Part shown: positions 1 through 8,870 of the stretch, piece after piece
Position numbering within the stretch: the stretch's first letter is position 1
Layout of the letters: each line of letters opens with the position of its first letter
Source of the DNA: Microbacterium yannicii
GTDB taxonomy: Bacteria; Actinomycetota; Actinomycetes; Actinomycetales; Microbacteriaceae
DNA length: 64,000 nt
Direction of reading: 5' to 3'
NCBI RefSeq assembly: GCF_024055635.1
Contig: NZ_JAMXMB010000040.1
Coordinates: 1 to 64,000, forward strand
Program-made: the position numbers and the translations under genes
Notes under the pieces: model-generated
Told to the model about the DNA's origin: nothing
What the model saw: the letters and a program-made list of their open reading frames with translations, nothing else
Database searches by the model: none

Positions 1-34
1 TCTCGCTCGTTCCTCGCTCGCTCAACGACCGGGA
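1..34 (-). repeat. Dispersed GGTCGTTGAG-type repeat, copy A
   Basis: On the minus strand this reads as a GGTCGTTGAGCGAGCGAGG-like element. A second copy lies at about 8871-8906 and a degenerate tandem array of the same core at 10321-10484. It sits 37 bases upstream of the first gene's start and just before its purine-rich ribosome binding site. The function is unknown; short intergenic repeats of this type are familiar in Microbacteriaceae genomes. Confidence 0.6.
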
Positions 35-70
35 AGCCGCAACCACATTCAAAGGAAGGGATGCTTCGCC

Positions 71-1144
71 ATGCCTGAAAACTCCACCGACCGCGGCACC
101 GCCATCGTCGCCCGCGATCTCGTCAAGGTCTATCCGGGCCGCGGCCGCAGACCCGCTGTCCGCGCGCTGGATGGTCTCGGATTCTCGGTCGGCGCCGGAC
201 GCGTCTTCGGCCTTCTCGGTCCGAACGGCGCCGGCAAGTCCACCACGACAAAGATCCTCACGACGCTGTCACGCCCGACGAGCGGCACGGCGTCCGTTTC
301 CGGCCACGACGTGTCGACCGACCCCGCCGCCGTACGCGCCGCGATCGGCTACGTCTCGCAGGGCTCGAGCACCGACCCCGTGCTGACCGCGCGTGAGAAC
401 CTCGAGATCGCCGGCCGGCTGCGCGGCGTGTCGCCGCGCGATGCCCGCGCCTGGGCCGTGCGCCTGCTCGACGAGTTCGGCCTGGCCGAGGCATCCCGCC
501 GCCCCGTCGGCGCGTTCTCGGGCGGCATGCGCCGCCGGCTCGACGTGGCTGCGGCGCTGGTGCACCGTCCGCGCGTGCTTTTCCTCGACGAGCCCACGAC
601 GGGCCTCGACCCGGAGGCTCGCGCCACGATGTGGGCCGAGATCCGGCGGCTCGCGGGGCAGGAGCCGGCAGCCCGCGAGGGCCGGCAGCCGCTCACCGTC
701 GTACTGACGACCCACTACATGGAGGAGGCCGACCGCCTGGCCGACGACCTGCTCCTGGTCAATCGGGGCCGGGCGGTCGTGCAGGGCACACCCGCCGAGC
801 TCAAGGCCGCGCTGCACGGCGACTCGGTGCGCGTCTCGCTGGTCGAACCCGACCCCGCCGCCGTGCGCGCCGCGATCGGGCGCGTGCCGAGCCTCCGCGA
901 CGTCGTGATCGAGGCGAGCGGTGTCGACGGTGTGCTCGCCGCCCGCACCGACGATGCCTCTGCAGCTGTCGGGGCCGTCATCGTGGCTCTGGATGCCGCG
1001 GGCATCCGCTACGGGCAGGTCGCGGCATCCCATCCCACCCTCGACGACGTGTACCTCCACTTCGTCGGCCACACGTTCGACCCGACCACCAGCGGGAACA
1101 CCGCGTCCCGCACGGACGCCGACACGACGGGAGTCGCCGCATGA
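71..1144 (+). CDS. ABC transporter ATP-binding protein, DrrA-like exporter ATPase
   Basis: This 357-residue protein is the nucleotide-binding subunit of an ABC-2 type exporter. Visible motifs are Walker A GPNGAGKST at residues 50-58, signature FSGGM at 149-153, Walker B VLFLDEP at 169-175, and a switch histidine in TTHYMEEAD. The C-terminal 80 residues after the ATPase core match the DrrA/NodI-type extension. A purine-rich AAGGAAGGG lies about ten bases before the ATG. The gene overlaps the next by 4 bases (ATGA), so ATPase and permease are probably translated together. Family knowledge suggests export of drugs, lipids or natural products; the substrate cannot be read from the sequence. Confidence 0.9.
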   Translation: MPENSTDRGTAIVARDLVKVYPGRGRRPAVRALDGLGFSVGAGRVFGLLGPNGAGKSTTTKILTTLSRPTSGTASVSGHDVSTDPAAVRAAIGYVSQGSSTDPVLTARENLEIAGRLRGVSPRDARAWAVRLLDEFGLAEASRRPVGAFSGGMRRRLDVAAALVHRPRVLFLDEPTTGLDPEARATMWAEIRRLAGQEPAAREGRQPLTVVLTTHYMEEADRLADDLLLVNRGRAVVQGTPAELKAALHGDSVRVSLVEPDPAAVRAAIGRVPSLRDVVIEASGVDGVLAARTDDASAAVGAVIVALDAAGIRYGQVAASHPTLDDVYLHFVGHTFDPTTSGNTASRTDADTTGVAA

Positions 1145-1980
1145 GCACCGCACTCGCTCTCACCCACCACGAGGCCCGCCACACCCGTGTCGGTCGTGCC
1201 GGGTGGTTCACGCAGGCCGCACAGGTGCTGCGCCGCTGGCTCATCTCGTCGCTGCGCCAGGCGTGGGGGCCGGTGATGTCGCTCATCCAGCCGGTCATCT
1301 GGATCGTGCTGTTCGGCGCCGTGTTCTCGACGCTCGGCGACCTGCCCCAGTTCAGCGCTGCCACGGGAGCCGGGGGATACATCGACTACCTGGTGCCGGG
1401 CATCCTCATGATGACGGTGCTCTACTCCGGCGCGTGGGCGGGAACGGGCTACATCGACGACATCGGCTCCGGCGTCATGGACCAATACCTGACGTCGCCG
1501 GTGCACCGGTCGGCCATCATCAGCGGCCAGCTCGCCCAGCAGCTGATCATCAACCTCGCGCAGTCGCTGGTGGTCCTCGGCATCGGCTGGCTCGCCGGCG
1601 CCCGATACTCAGGCGGCCTCGGCGGCATGCTGATCACGCTCGGCGTCGCGACCCTGCTGGCGACGATCTTCTGCTGCGCCTCGACGGCCGTGGCCCTGAT
1701 CTCGCGCAGTCAGATCGCGCTGATCAGCCTGTCGCAGCTCATCGTGCTGCCGGCGACGTTCCTGTCGACGACGATGATGCCCGCCGACCTCATGCCGGTG
1801 TGGGTGCAGGACGTCGCGCGCTGGAACCCCATGAACTGGGCCGTGGAGCTCGGCCGCGGCGGTCTCACCGGCGAATATCCGGCCGCGGGCTGGTGGCAGG
1901 CGGGAGGACTGGCGGTGCTCGCTGCGCTCGCCTTCCTCTGGGCGGTCCGGTCGATCCGCGCCTACCAGCGCTCGGTGTGA
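1141..1980 (+). CDS. ABC-2 type transporter permease, DrrB-like
   Basis: This 279-residue integral membrane protein has about six hydrophobic segments after a soluble N-terminus of roughly 35 residues, and the arrangement of ABC-2 permeases such as DrrB. The start is the ATG within the ATGA overlap with the ATPase gene; the open frame extends further upstream but that part is antisense-like shadow. It is the membrane partner of the preceding ATPase in a two-gene exporter. Conserved-looking features are the WNPMNWAVE stretch near the C-terminus and the central LYSGAWAGTGYIDDI segment. The substrate is unknown. Confidence 0.88.
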   Translation: MSTALALTHHEARHTRVGRAGWFTQAAQVLRRWLISSLRQAWGPVMSLIQPVIWIVLFGAVFSTLGDLPQFSAATGAGGYIDYLVPGILMMTVLYSGAWAGTGYIDDIGSGVMDQYLTSPVHRSAIISGQLAQQLIINLAQSLVVLGIGWLAGARYSGGLGGMLITLGVATLLATIFCCASTAVALISRSQIALISLSQLIVLPATFLSTTMMPADLMPVWVQDVARWNPMNWAVELGRGGLTGEYPAAGWWQAGGLAVLAALAFLWAVRSIRAYQRSV

Positions 1981-2023
1981 TGCCGGGACGATCCCGGGAC
2001 GGCCGCCCCGGGATCGTCGCGCC

Positions 2024-2029
2024 TAGGGT
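2024..2029 (+). promoter_or_regulatory. -10 element TAGGGT, leaderless start of DUF885 gene
   Basis: TAGGGT ends 7 bases before the GTG at 2037, so transcription should begin at or within a base or two of the start codon. No Shine-Dalgarno sequence is needed or seen. No convincing -35 is evident. Confidence 0.55.
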
Positions 2030-2036
2030 GGAGCGG

Positions 2037-3713
2037 GTGAGCACTCCCGATCCGGTCCGCCTCGCCGCCGACGCCTACGTCCGTGAACTCGCCGCCCACG
2101 AGCCCGACGCCGCGATGGCGATCGGCACCGCGGGCCCGCCGCTGCCCGACCTCTCACCCGAATGGCTGGTGCGCAAGTACGAGCTGCAGGGCGAGACGCT
2201 CGCGGCGCTGCGATCGGCCGGTCCCGGCGACGAGACCCTGCGCGCCGCGCTGGGGGAGCGGCTCGAGCGCGAGCGGACGCTGTTCGACACGGGCTTCACG
2301 CCGCGCCTGGTCGCCGGCCTCGCGACGCCGGTGCACCTGGTGCGCTCCTCATTCGAGGGACTGACGGTGACTCCGGATGCCGCCGGCCGGGCGCTCCTCG
2401 AGGGTCTGGAGGCGGCGCCGGCCGCGGTCCGCGAATACGAACGGGCCCTGCGCTGGTCGCGCGACCACGCCGATCGCTTCACGGGCACCGGCGTCGCGCC
2501 CGTCCGTCAGCTGGACACGCTCGCCGGTCAGATCGACGGCTGGATCGCGTCGGACTGGTTCGGATCCGTTCCGCTCGCCGACGGCGCCAGCGCGACGGAC
2601 GCGGCCCGCGTGCGGGCGGCGGCCGATGAGACTGCGACCGCGCTCGCCGAGCTCGTCGACGTGCTGCGCGTCGAGCTGCGCCCGGTGGCGCCGGCGGCCG
2701 ACGGCGTCGGCGAGGATGTCTACGCGGACCTGTCCGCCGGCATGCTCGGAGCCCGCATCGACGTCGGCGAGACCTACGCGTTCGGCTGGGCGGAGCTGGA
2801 GCGCCTGACCGGCGAGGCGCGTGCCCTCGCGCGCGAGCTCGGCGGCACGGGGGACGACCCGGTGCGGTCCGCGGCATCCGTTCTCGATGCCGACCCGCGG
2901 TACCGGCTGGACGGTGTCGACGCGATCCGCACATGGCTGACCACGCGCGTCGCCGAGACCATCGACGCCGTGGAGCCGGCCTTCGACCTGCCCGCGTCGG
3001 TGGGCAATGTGGAGTGCCTCGTGTCGGAGGCGGCATCGGGCGTGGTCTACTACACGCCCGGCGCGCCGGACGGATCGACGCCCGGGCGGGTGGTGTGGAC
3101 GATTCCGAGCGGCGTTCCGGTCGCGGCCACCTGGCAGGAGGTGACGAGCGTCCACCACGAGGGCGTCCCCGGCCATCATCTCCAGTTCGCGCTCACCGCC
3201 GCCTATCCGCAGCTGCACCCCTGGCAGCGGCACCTGTGCCACATCCACGGCTATGCCGAGGGATGGGCGCACTACGCCGAGCAGCTCGCCGACGAGCTCG
3301 GTCTCATCCGCGACACCGCCGAGCGCCTCGGGCTGCTCCTCGGACAGATCTGGCGGTCGGTGCGCATCGTCGCCGACATCGGACTGCACACCGGTCGTGC
3401 CATCCCCGCGAACACCCTGGTGAGCGAGGGGGAGTGGACGCCGGAGCTCGCCCGCCGCATGCTCGTCGACTTCGCGCTGGTCGAGCCCTCTCTCGCCGGT
3501 TTCGAGGTCGACCGGTACCTGGGCTGGCCGGGCCAGGCCCTCGCGTTCAAGATCGGGGCGCGCCTCTGGCTGGAAGCGCGGGCCGCGCGCGAAGCCGCCG
3601 AGGGTGCCGACTTCTCACTCCGCGCCTTCCATCGCGACGCGCTCGCCCTCGGGCCGATGGGACTCGACCCGCTGCGCGAGCTGCTGGCAGCGCCGGTGAG
3701 CGCAGCCCGCTAG
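2037..3713 (+). CDS. DUF885 family protein (predicted metallopeptidase-like)
   Basis: This 558-residue protein belongs to the DUF885 family. The diagnostic stretch HHEGVPGHHLQ lies at about residues 373-383, a variant of the zinc HExxH idea (histidines, glutamate and a following His pair). It is followed by HGYAEGWAHYAEQL, also typical. There is no signal peptide, so it is likely cytoplasmic. I chose the GTG at 2037 because TAGGGT lies 7 bases upstream and the homologous-looking sequence begins there. It is separate from the ABC exporter by 56 bases and has its own promoter. Peptidase activity is a family-level prediction, not shown. Confidence 0.85.
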   Translation: MSTPDPVRLAADAYVRELAAHEPDAAMAIGTAGPPLPDLSPEWLVRKYELQGETLAALRSAGPGDETLRAALGERLERERTLFDTGFTPRLVAGLATPVHLVRSSFEGLTVTPDAAGRALLEGLEAAPAAVREYERALRWSRDHADRFTGTGVAPVRQLDTLAGQIDGWIASDWFGSVPLADGASATDAARVRAAADETATALAELVDVLRVELRPVAPAADGVGEDVYADLSAGMLGARIDVGETYAFGWAELERLTGEARALARELGGTGDDPVRSAASVLDADPRYRLDGVDAIRTWLTTRVAETIDAVEPAFDLPASVGNVECLVSEAASGVVYYTPGAPDGSTPGRVVWTIPSGVPVAATWQEVTSVHHEGVPGHHLQFALTAAYPQLHPWQRHLCHIHGYAEGWAHYAEQLADELGLIRDTAERLGLLLGQIWRSVRIVADIGLHTGRAIPANTLVSEGEWTPELARRMLVDFALVEPSLAGFEVDRYLGWPGQALAFKIGARLWLEARAAREAAEGADFSLRAFHRDALALGPMGLDPLRELLAAPVSAAR

Positions 3714-3726
3714 TCCCGGGGCTCGG

Positions 3727-4968
3727 CTACGCGCTGCGACCGTCGCGGTCATCGCGGACTATCACGCCCGAGGCCATGACGAAGTCGAGCGTGCGGAGCG
3801 CCCCGACGCTCGCCGTGGGGTCTTCTCGCATTGCGATGAGGTCGGCGGAGAGGCCGGGGCGCAGCATCCCGTACCGCTCCTCGTCGCCCAGCCAGCGCGC
3901 CGGCCCTGCCGTCGCAGCACGGATGACCTCCGTGGCCGAGAGACCGCCGGCCTGCATGTGCTCGAGCTCGCGCACGATGGCGCTGGTGCCCTCGAACGCC
4001 CAGTAGGGCGGCATGTCGCTGCCCAGCAGCACCTCGACGCCCGCGTCGAGGGCGTGACGGAACGACTCCAGGTGCCGCTCGGCGGCCCCGAGCGAGCGCT
4101 GCTGCATCCATGGCGGCACGCCCAGGTCGTCGAAGAACGCCTGCGCCCGCGTCACCACCAGCGTCGGCACGAGTGCTGTGCCGTGCTCAGCCATGAGCCG
4201 CGCGACCTCCGGGGTGAGCGCATAGCCGTGTTCGACGCAGTCGAGGCCGAGCGCGACGGCCTCCGCGATGACCGCCGACGGACCGGCATGGGCGGTGACC
4301 TTTCGGCCCCAAGCGTGCGCCGTCGTGATGGCGGCGCTCATCTCGTCGCGGGTCAGCTGGGCCGTCGAGATCTGCTCGTGCTCGCCGGCGATGCCGCCCG
4401 AGATCATCAGCTTGATGAGGTCGGCGCCCAGCGCGACCTGGCTGCGCACGCCGCGCGCGAACGCGTCGGCTCCGTCGCACTCGATCGTGTCGTCGGTGTC
4501 GTGGCCGTGGCCGCCGGTGCAGCACAGCGCGCGGCCTGCCGTGCGGATCCGCGGTCCGGGCACCTGTCCGGCCTCGATCGCCCGCCGCAGCGCGAAGTCC
4601 GCTCCGGCCTTCTCGGCCACGCTGCGCACCGTCGTCACGCCCGCGAGCAGCGTCCGCCGCGCGGCATCCGCCATGTACAGCGCCAGATCGTGCGGCCCCA
4701 GCGCACTCACCGCGTCGCCGCCCGGCCCGGGCAGCGAGAGCGAGAAGTGGTTGTGCATGTTGACGAGGCCGGGCATCACGAAGGCGCCGCCCATGTCGAC
4801 GGACGCGACGGAGGCGGGGACGAATGCCGCGGCCGCTACGTCCGCGATCAGACCGTCCTCGATCACCAGCGCGAGGCCGTCCTGCGGCTCCGGCGTGACG
4901 CCGTCGACGAGGCGCAGATTCGTCAGCACCGCGTTCCCGCGGGTCGGCAGCGAAGCGGGTGCGCTCAC
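3727..4968 (-). CDS. Amidohydrolase family protein (imidazolonepropionase-like)
   Basis: This is a 413-residue metal-dependent hydrolase of the amidohydrolase superfamily. The N-terminal beta-sandwich leads into MPGLVNMHNHF (the HxH metal pair). Then come KLMISGGIAGEHE, THAHxGP-type and VEHGYAL histidines, and a late GSDMPPYW aspartate, which together give the usual metal-ligand set. The start is the GTG inside a 4-base GTGA overlap with the isochorismate synthase stop codon, so it is the second gene of a two-gene minus-strand unit. It converges on the DUF885 gene with only 13 bases between stops. The substrate is unknown; a link to menaquinone is not implied by the domain. Confidence 0.85.
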   Translation of the reverse strand: MSAPASLPTRGNAVLTNLRLVDGVTPEPQDGLALVIEDGLIADVAAAAFVPASVASVDMGGAFVMPGLVNMHNHFSLSLPGPGGDAVSALGPHDLALYMADAARRTLLAGVTTVRSVAEKAGADFALRRAIEAGQVPGPRIRTAGRALCCTGGHGHDTDDTIECDGADAFARGVRSQVALGADLIKLMISGGIAGEHEQISTAQLTRDEMSAAITTAHAWGRKVTAHAGPSAVIAEAVALGLDCVEHGYALTPEVARLMAEHGTALVPTLVVTRAQAFFDDLGVPPWMQQRSLGAAERHLESFRHALDAGVEVLLGSDMPPYWAFEGTSAIVRELEHMQAGGLSATEVIRAATAGPARWLGDEERYGMLRPGLSADLIAMREDPTASVGALRTLDFVMASGVIVRDDRDGRSA

Positions 4969-6263
4969 GCCAGCGCATCCACGATGGGACGGAACTTCAC
5001 GCGCGTCTCGAGCAGCTCCGCCTCGGGGTTGCTCTGCGCGACGATGCCGGCGCCGGCGTGCGCCACGACGGGGATCGTGTCGCTGTAGGCGGCGAAACGG
5101 CGCGCCGGCTCCGCGCCGATCTGCGCGCACCGCAGCGCGATCGCCCATTCGCCGTTGCCCTCGCCGTCGATCCAGCCGACCGGCCCGGCATAGCGGCCGC
5201 GATCGAACGGCTCGAGTCGCTGGATCAGGTCGAGCGCGGCATCCCGCGGCGTGCCCGCCACGGCCGCGGTCGGGTGCAGCGCGGCCACGAGATCGAGCGC
5301 CGACGCGTGGTCGGCGAGGTCGCCGGCGACATCGGTTGCGAGATGCCAGAGATTCGGCAGCTTGAGCGTGAAGGGCTCGGGGTCGGCGCGCAGATGGCTG
5401 ACGTGCGGCCGGAGGGTCTCGAGCACGCTCTGCACGGCGAAGCGGTGCTCTTCGAGGTCCTTGGAGCTGTGGGCGAGGGAGCTGGATGCTCCGGCGTCGT
5501 CGTGCGCGTCGGTTCCTCGCGGGATCGTCCCTGCGAGCACGCGGGCCGTCACGACGCCGCGTGAGGCGGTGACGAGGGTCTCGGGACTCGCCCCGATGAG
5601 ACCGTCCACGGCGAACGTCCACGTGTCGGGGTAGTCGTGCGACAGGGCGCGGACGAGGCGGCGCAGATCGGCGCCCGCCGGCACGGTGCCGACCAGGTCG
5701 CGCGCCAGCACGACCTTCTCGAGCTCACCGGCGACGATGGCGTCGACCGCCTGCCGCACCGCTGCCTGATAGCCCGCCGGGTCGAGAGTGCCGGGGCCGA
5801 GGGTTCCCGACCAGTGCGGTCCGTAAGGCCTCGGCTCGACCACGGGGTCGGTGAGGTCCGTGGAGGTCTGCCGGATCCGCGTGATCCACGACCGTCCGCG
5901 GTGCCGCCCGACGACGGCCTGCGGCACGATGAGGCGGCTGGTGCCCGACGACCGCCGGTCGAAGACGAGAGTGCCGAACGCCACGAGGCCCGTGCCGGGC
6001 AGGCCGAGCGGGTCGTCGACCTGGGCCGTCGCCGCGATGCCGCGCCAGGTGTCGGCGGCGCTGGGCACCGCGGCCGAGTCGATCCCCGGGGCGCTGTGCG
6101 GTCCGCGCTGGTAGCCGCCGACCTCGCCGATGCCGACGATGCCGTCCCCCCGACGCAGCCACGCGAGGGGCTCGTCGGGAGAGGCGTAGGCCAGGAGGTC
6201 GTCGACGTGCTCGATCTCGCGGGTCTCGACCACCAGCTGGGGCGGGCGATGCGCAGATGTCAC
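4965..6263 (-). CDS. menF: Isochorismate synthase (chorismate-binding family)
   Basis: This 432-residue protein converts chorismate to isochorismate. The C-terminal half carries the chorismate-binding enzyme hallmarks, including AGTIPRG, the AGTPRDAAL segment, YAGPVGWID and GEWAIALRCA. The N-terminal 150 residues are variable, as usual. Menaquinone methyltransferase and polyprenyl synthase genes lie just across the divergent promoter, so the menaquinone role (MenF) is favoured over siderophore synthesis (EntC/DhbC). The GTG start is leaderless: TAGGCT on this strand ends 6 bases before it. The gene is translationally coupled to the downstream amidohydrolase. Confidence 0.88.
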   Translation of the reverse strand: MTSAHRPPQLVVETREIEHVDDLLAYASPDEPLAWLRRGDGIVGIGEVGGYQRGPHSAPGIDSAAVPSAADTWRGIAATAQVDDPLGLPGTGLVAFGTLVFDRRSSGTSRLIVPQAVVGRHRGRSWITRIRQTSTDLTDPVVEPRPYGPHWSGTLGPGTLDPAGYQAAVRQAVDAIVAGELEKVVLARDLVGTVPAGADLRRLVRALSHDYPDTWTFAVDGLIGASPETLVTASRGVVTARVLAGTIPRGTDAHDDAGASSSLAHSSKDLEEHRFAVQSVLETLRPHVSHLRADPEPFTLKLPNLWHLATDVAGDLADHASALDLVAALHPTAAVAGTPRDAALDLIQRLEPFDRGRYAGPVGWIDGEGNGEWAIALRCAQIGAEPARRFAAYSDTIPVVAHAGAGIVAQSNPEAELLETRVKFRPIVDALA

Positions 6264-6285
6264 CCCTCCAGCCTAGACTCGCGGG
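6264..6285. promoter_or_regulatory. Divergent leaderless promoter pair with overlapping -10 boxes
   Basis: The 22-bp gap between two divergent GTG starts contains AGCCTAGACT at 6270-6279. Read forward, TAGACT (6274-6279) ends 6 bases before the GTG at 6286. Read on the minus strand, TAGGCT (6275-6270) ends 6 bases before the GTG at 6263. The two -10 elements share the central TA. Any -35 elements would lie inside the opposite coding region. Confidence 0.65.
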
Positions 6286-6948
6286 GTGACTGCCGACGCC
6301 GACGCACAGCACAGCTCCGTCCCCGCCGAGCGCCCCGCGCCGGGCGCTCCGCTGCAGTTCCGCTGGACGAAGTGGGACGGCGGCGACCACTGGGTCAACG
6401 ACGGCATCTACCTCGGCAGCGACCGCTGGGGCGACTGGATCGGACAGCCGGACGGCTGGCGCAACGTGCGGCCCGGGCTCGAGTTCGTCGCCGACGGCCC
6501 GAACGTCACGCTGCTCCCGCCGAGCGGCGACTACGCCATGACCGTCCACGGATCGCCGCGGCGCGTGCGCATCTACATCGACATCGCCTGGGACGTCCAC
6601 TGGGAGAACCGCGAGCCGCGCGGCATCGACATGGACCTCGACGTCGTGAAGGCGATAGACGGACGCGGGCTGTTCATCGACGATCGCGACGAGTGGGACG
6701 AGCACCGGGTCGCCTACGGCTACCCGATCGACGTGGTGGAGCGGCTCGACGCGCTCGCCCTCGACCTCGAGCGCCGCGTGGCCGCCGCGGAGGCGCCGTT
6801 CGACGACGCGACGCCGAACGCCTGGCTCGCCCGACTCGCCGCCTACGACGGGGTCGCCCCGCCGCCGCCCGTGTCGTTCCCCGCCGCTGCCGATGCTGCG
6901 GCCGCGGGCGCGGCCGCCGACCCCGCCCGGCCCGGCAGCGCGGCCTAG
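6286..6948 (+). CDS. DUF402 domain protein
   Basis: This 220-residue protein has the DUF402 signature region: FRWTKWDGGDHW near the N-terminus, then IYIDIAWDVHWE and the acidic IDMDLDVVKA stretch. DUF402 proteins are related to bacterial FomD-like phosphohydrolases that bind divalent metal and nucleotides; here the role is unassigned. The last 35 residues are Ala/Pro-rich and look disordered. The start is a leaderless GTG. The stop codon TAG at 6946-6948 doubles as the first half of the -10 element of the next gene. Confidence 0.8.
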   Translation: MTADADAQHSSVPAERPAPGAPLQFRWTKWDGGDHWVNDGIYLGSDRWGDWIGQPDGWRNVRPGLEFVADGPNVTLLPPSGDYAMTVHGSPRRVRIYIDIAWDVHWENREPRGIDMDLDVVKAIDGRGLFIDDRDEWDEHRVAYGYPIDVVERLDALALDLERRVAAAEAPFDDATPNAWLARLAAYDGVAPPPPVSFPAAADAAAAGAAADPARPGSAA

Positions 6949-6951
6949 ACT
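6946..6951 (+). promoter_or_regulatory. -10 element TAGACT overlapping a stop codon, leaderless menG
   Basis: TAGACT ends 7 bases before the GTG at 6959. Its TAG is the stop codon of the DUF402 gene, so termination codon and promoter are fused. Confidence 0.55.
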
Positions 6952-6958
6952 CGAACCC

Positions 6959-7750
6959 GTGGCATCCCACCCCTCTGATCACGAGCCGAACCGGGCCGAC
7001 CTGCACAAGGATCCGTCCCGCGTGAGCGGCATGTTCGATCAGGTCGCTGCCGGCTACGACCGCACCAACACCGTGCTGAGCATGGGCAACGACCGGTTCT
7101 GGCGGGCTGCGACCACACGGGCGGTCGACCCCCGGCGCGGTCAGCGCATCCTCGATCTGGCCGCGGGCACCGGCGCCTCGAGCGTCGCGCTCGCCGGCCG
7201 CGGCGCAGAGGTGGTCGCTGCGGACTTCTCGCCCGGCATGATCGCCGAGGGGGAGCGCCGGCACGGCCGCAGCGCGCCGGGAGGCGGCATCCGGAATCTC
7301 TCGTTCGTGCAGGCCGACGCGACAGCCTTGCCCTTCGGGAACGACGAGTTCGACACCGTCACGATGTCGTTCGGGCTGCGCAACGTCAACGAGCCCAAGA
7401 AGGCGCTGCGTGAGCTGCTGCGCGTGACGAAGCCCGGCGGGCGGCTCGTGATCTGCGAGTTCTCTCAGCCGCCGTCGAAGGTCTTCAACGGGCTGTACCG
7501 CTTCTACAACGGCCGCGTGCTGCCGGTCGTCGCGAAGACGATGAGTTCGAACGCCGACGCGTACGACTACCTCAACGAGTCGATCCGCGACTGGCCCGAC
7601 CAGCGCACGCTGGCGGCGTGGATCCGCGAGGCCGGCTGGACGGAGGTCGCCCACCGCAACCTCTCCATGGGCATCGTCGCGCTGCATCGGGCGACGAAGC
7701 CTCGAGACGCAGCGGCGAAGGCGGGCGGCGCGGGGAAACCCCTGGCCTAG
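6959..7750 (+). CDS. menG: Demethylmenaquinone methyltransferase
   Basis: This 263-residue class I SAM-dependent methyltransferase of the UbiE/MenG family catalyses C-methylation of demethylmenaquinone, the last step of menaquinone synthesis. Motifs are VAAGYDRTNTVLSMG near the N-terminus, the SAM-binding ILDLAAGTGASS, the FGLRNVNEPKKAL family signature, and VICEFSQPPS. The N-terminal 15 residues extend slightly beyond the usual start, but the GTG at 6959 has TAGACT 7 bases upstream. Isochorismate synthase upstream and polyprenyl synthase downstream support the assignment. Confidence 0.93.
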   Translation: MASHPSDHEPNRADLHKDPSRVSGMFDQVAAGYDRTNTVLSMGNDRFWRAATTRAVDPRRGQRILDLAAGTGASSVALAGRGAEVVAADFSPGMIAEGERRHGRSAPGGGIRNLSFVQADATALPFGNDEFDTVTMSFGLRNVNEPKKALRELLRVTKPGGRLVICEFSQPPSKVFNGLYRFYNGRVLPVVAKTMSSNADAYDYLNESIRDWPDQRTLAAWIREAGWTEVAHRNLSMGIVALHRATKPRDAAAKAGGAGKPLA

Positions 7751-7793
7751 TGCCGATCGACGCCGGCTGGACCGCGACGAAACGCACCCCCGG

Positions 7794-7799
7794 TAGGCT
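7794..7799 (+). promoter_or_regulatory. -10 element TAGGCT, leaderless polyprenyl synthase
   Basis: TAGGCT ends 6 bases before the GTG at 7806. The alternative GTG at 7804 is followed at once by TGA, so 7806 is the only usable start. Confidence 0.55.
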
Positions 7800-7805
7800 G
7801 GGCGT

Positions 7806-8861
7806 GTGACACCGACAGCGCCAGGCTCCCATATCGCGGGCAAGCTGGGCCTGACCGACCGCATCTTCGCCGGAGCGCGATCGCGCAGCCTGCTCAAGAC
7901 TGTCGAGGCAGGCCTGAAGCGGGTCGACAGTGCGCTCGAGCGCGAACTGCGGGTGGCGGACGCCCTAGCGGACGCCACCAGCCGCTATCTCTACGACGCG
8001 GGCGGCAAGCGCGTTCGGCCGATGCTCGCGCTGCTGACGGCGCAGCTCGGCGACGGCGCGACCGACGAGGTCATCCAGGCCGCGACGGCGCTGGAGATGA
8101 CCCATCTCGGATCCCTGTACCACGACGACGTGATGGATGCGGCGGACAAGCGCCGCGGCGTGCCCAGCGCCCACGCGGTGTGGGGCAACAACGTTGCGAT
8201 CCTGACCGGCGACCTGCTGTTCTCGCGGGCGAGCCAGATCATGGCCCGCCACGGCGAGCGCGCCATCCGGCTGCAGGCCGACACGTTCGAGCGGCTCGTG
8301 CTCGGTCAGATGCACGAGACCGTCGGCCCGTCCGAGTCCGACGACCGCGTCGAGTTCTATCTGAACGTGCTCTCCGACAAGACCGGCTCCCTCATCGCAG
8401 CCGCGGCGCAGTCAGGCGTGATCTTCTCGAACGGGCCGAGGGAGTTCGAGGAGCCGATGGTGACGTTCGGCGAGAAGGCCGGTGTCGCGTTCCAGCTTCT
8501 CGATGACGTGATCGATCTGTCCGCCGACCCCGACGAGACCGGCAAGGTGCCGGGCACCGACCTGCGTGCCGGCGTGCCCACCATGCCGTATCTGGTGCTG
8601 GGCGAGCGGAAGGACGACGCATCGATCGAGCTGCGCGAGAGGATCGACGACGGCGTCGCACGCATCGCCGACGGCGCCGATCCCTCGATCCTCGACGAGC
8701 CACTCGCGCGGCTGCGCGATCATGAGGCGACCGAGGCGACCCGCGATCTCGCGCACGCCTGGTCGAGCCAGGCGATCGACGCCCTCGAACCCCTCCCGGA
8801 CGGCGCGGTGCGCGAGGCGCTCACCCGATTCGCGCAGGCCGTCGCCGACCGCTCCAGTTAG
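7806..8861 (+). CDS. Polyprenyl diphosphate synthase (menaquinone side chain)
   Basis: This 351-residue trans-isoprenyl diphosphate synthase condenses isopentenyl diphosphate units to a long-chain polyprenyl diphosphate. The first Asp-rich motif is DDVMD at residues 107-111, followed by KRRG. The second is DDVID at 233-237, followed by DPDETGKxxGTDL. The length and the neighbouring menG make it the likely source of the menaquinone side chain (hepta- to nonaprenyl class). Chain length cannot be read here. It has its own leaderless promoter and is followed by a dispersed repeat. Confidence 0.9.
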   Translation: MTPTAPGSHIAGKLGLTDRIFAGARSRSLLKTVEAGLKRVDSALERELRVADALADATSRYLYDAGGKRVRPMLALLTAQLGDGATDEVIQAATALEMTHLGSLYHDDVMDAADKRRGVPSAHAVWGNNVAILTGDLLFSRASQIMARHGERAIRLQADTFERLVLGQMHETVGPSESDDRVEFYLNVLSDKTGSLIAAAAQSGVIFSNGPREFEEPMVTFGEKAGVAFQLLDDVIDLSADPDETGKVPGTDLRAGVPTMPYLVLGERKDDASIELRERIDDGVARIADGADPSILDEPLARLRDHEATEATRDLAHAWSSQAIDALEPLPDGAVREALTRFAQAVADRSS

Positions 8862-8870
8862 ACGTTCCCG

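Noticed and set aside
4965..6263. Siderophore-type isochorismate synthase (EntC/DhbC)
   Set aside because: No siderophore genes are nearby; the divergent neighbours are menaquinone genes.
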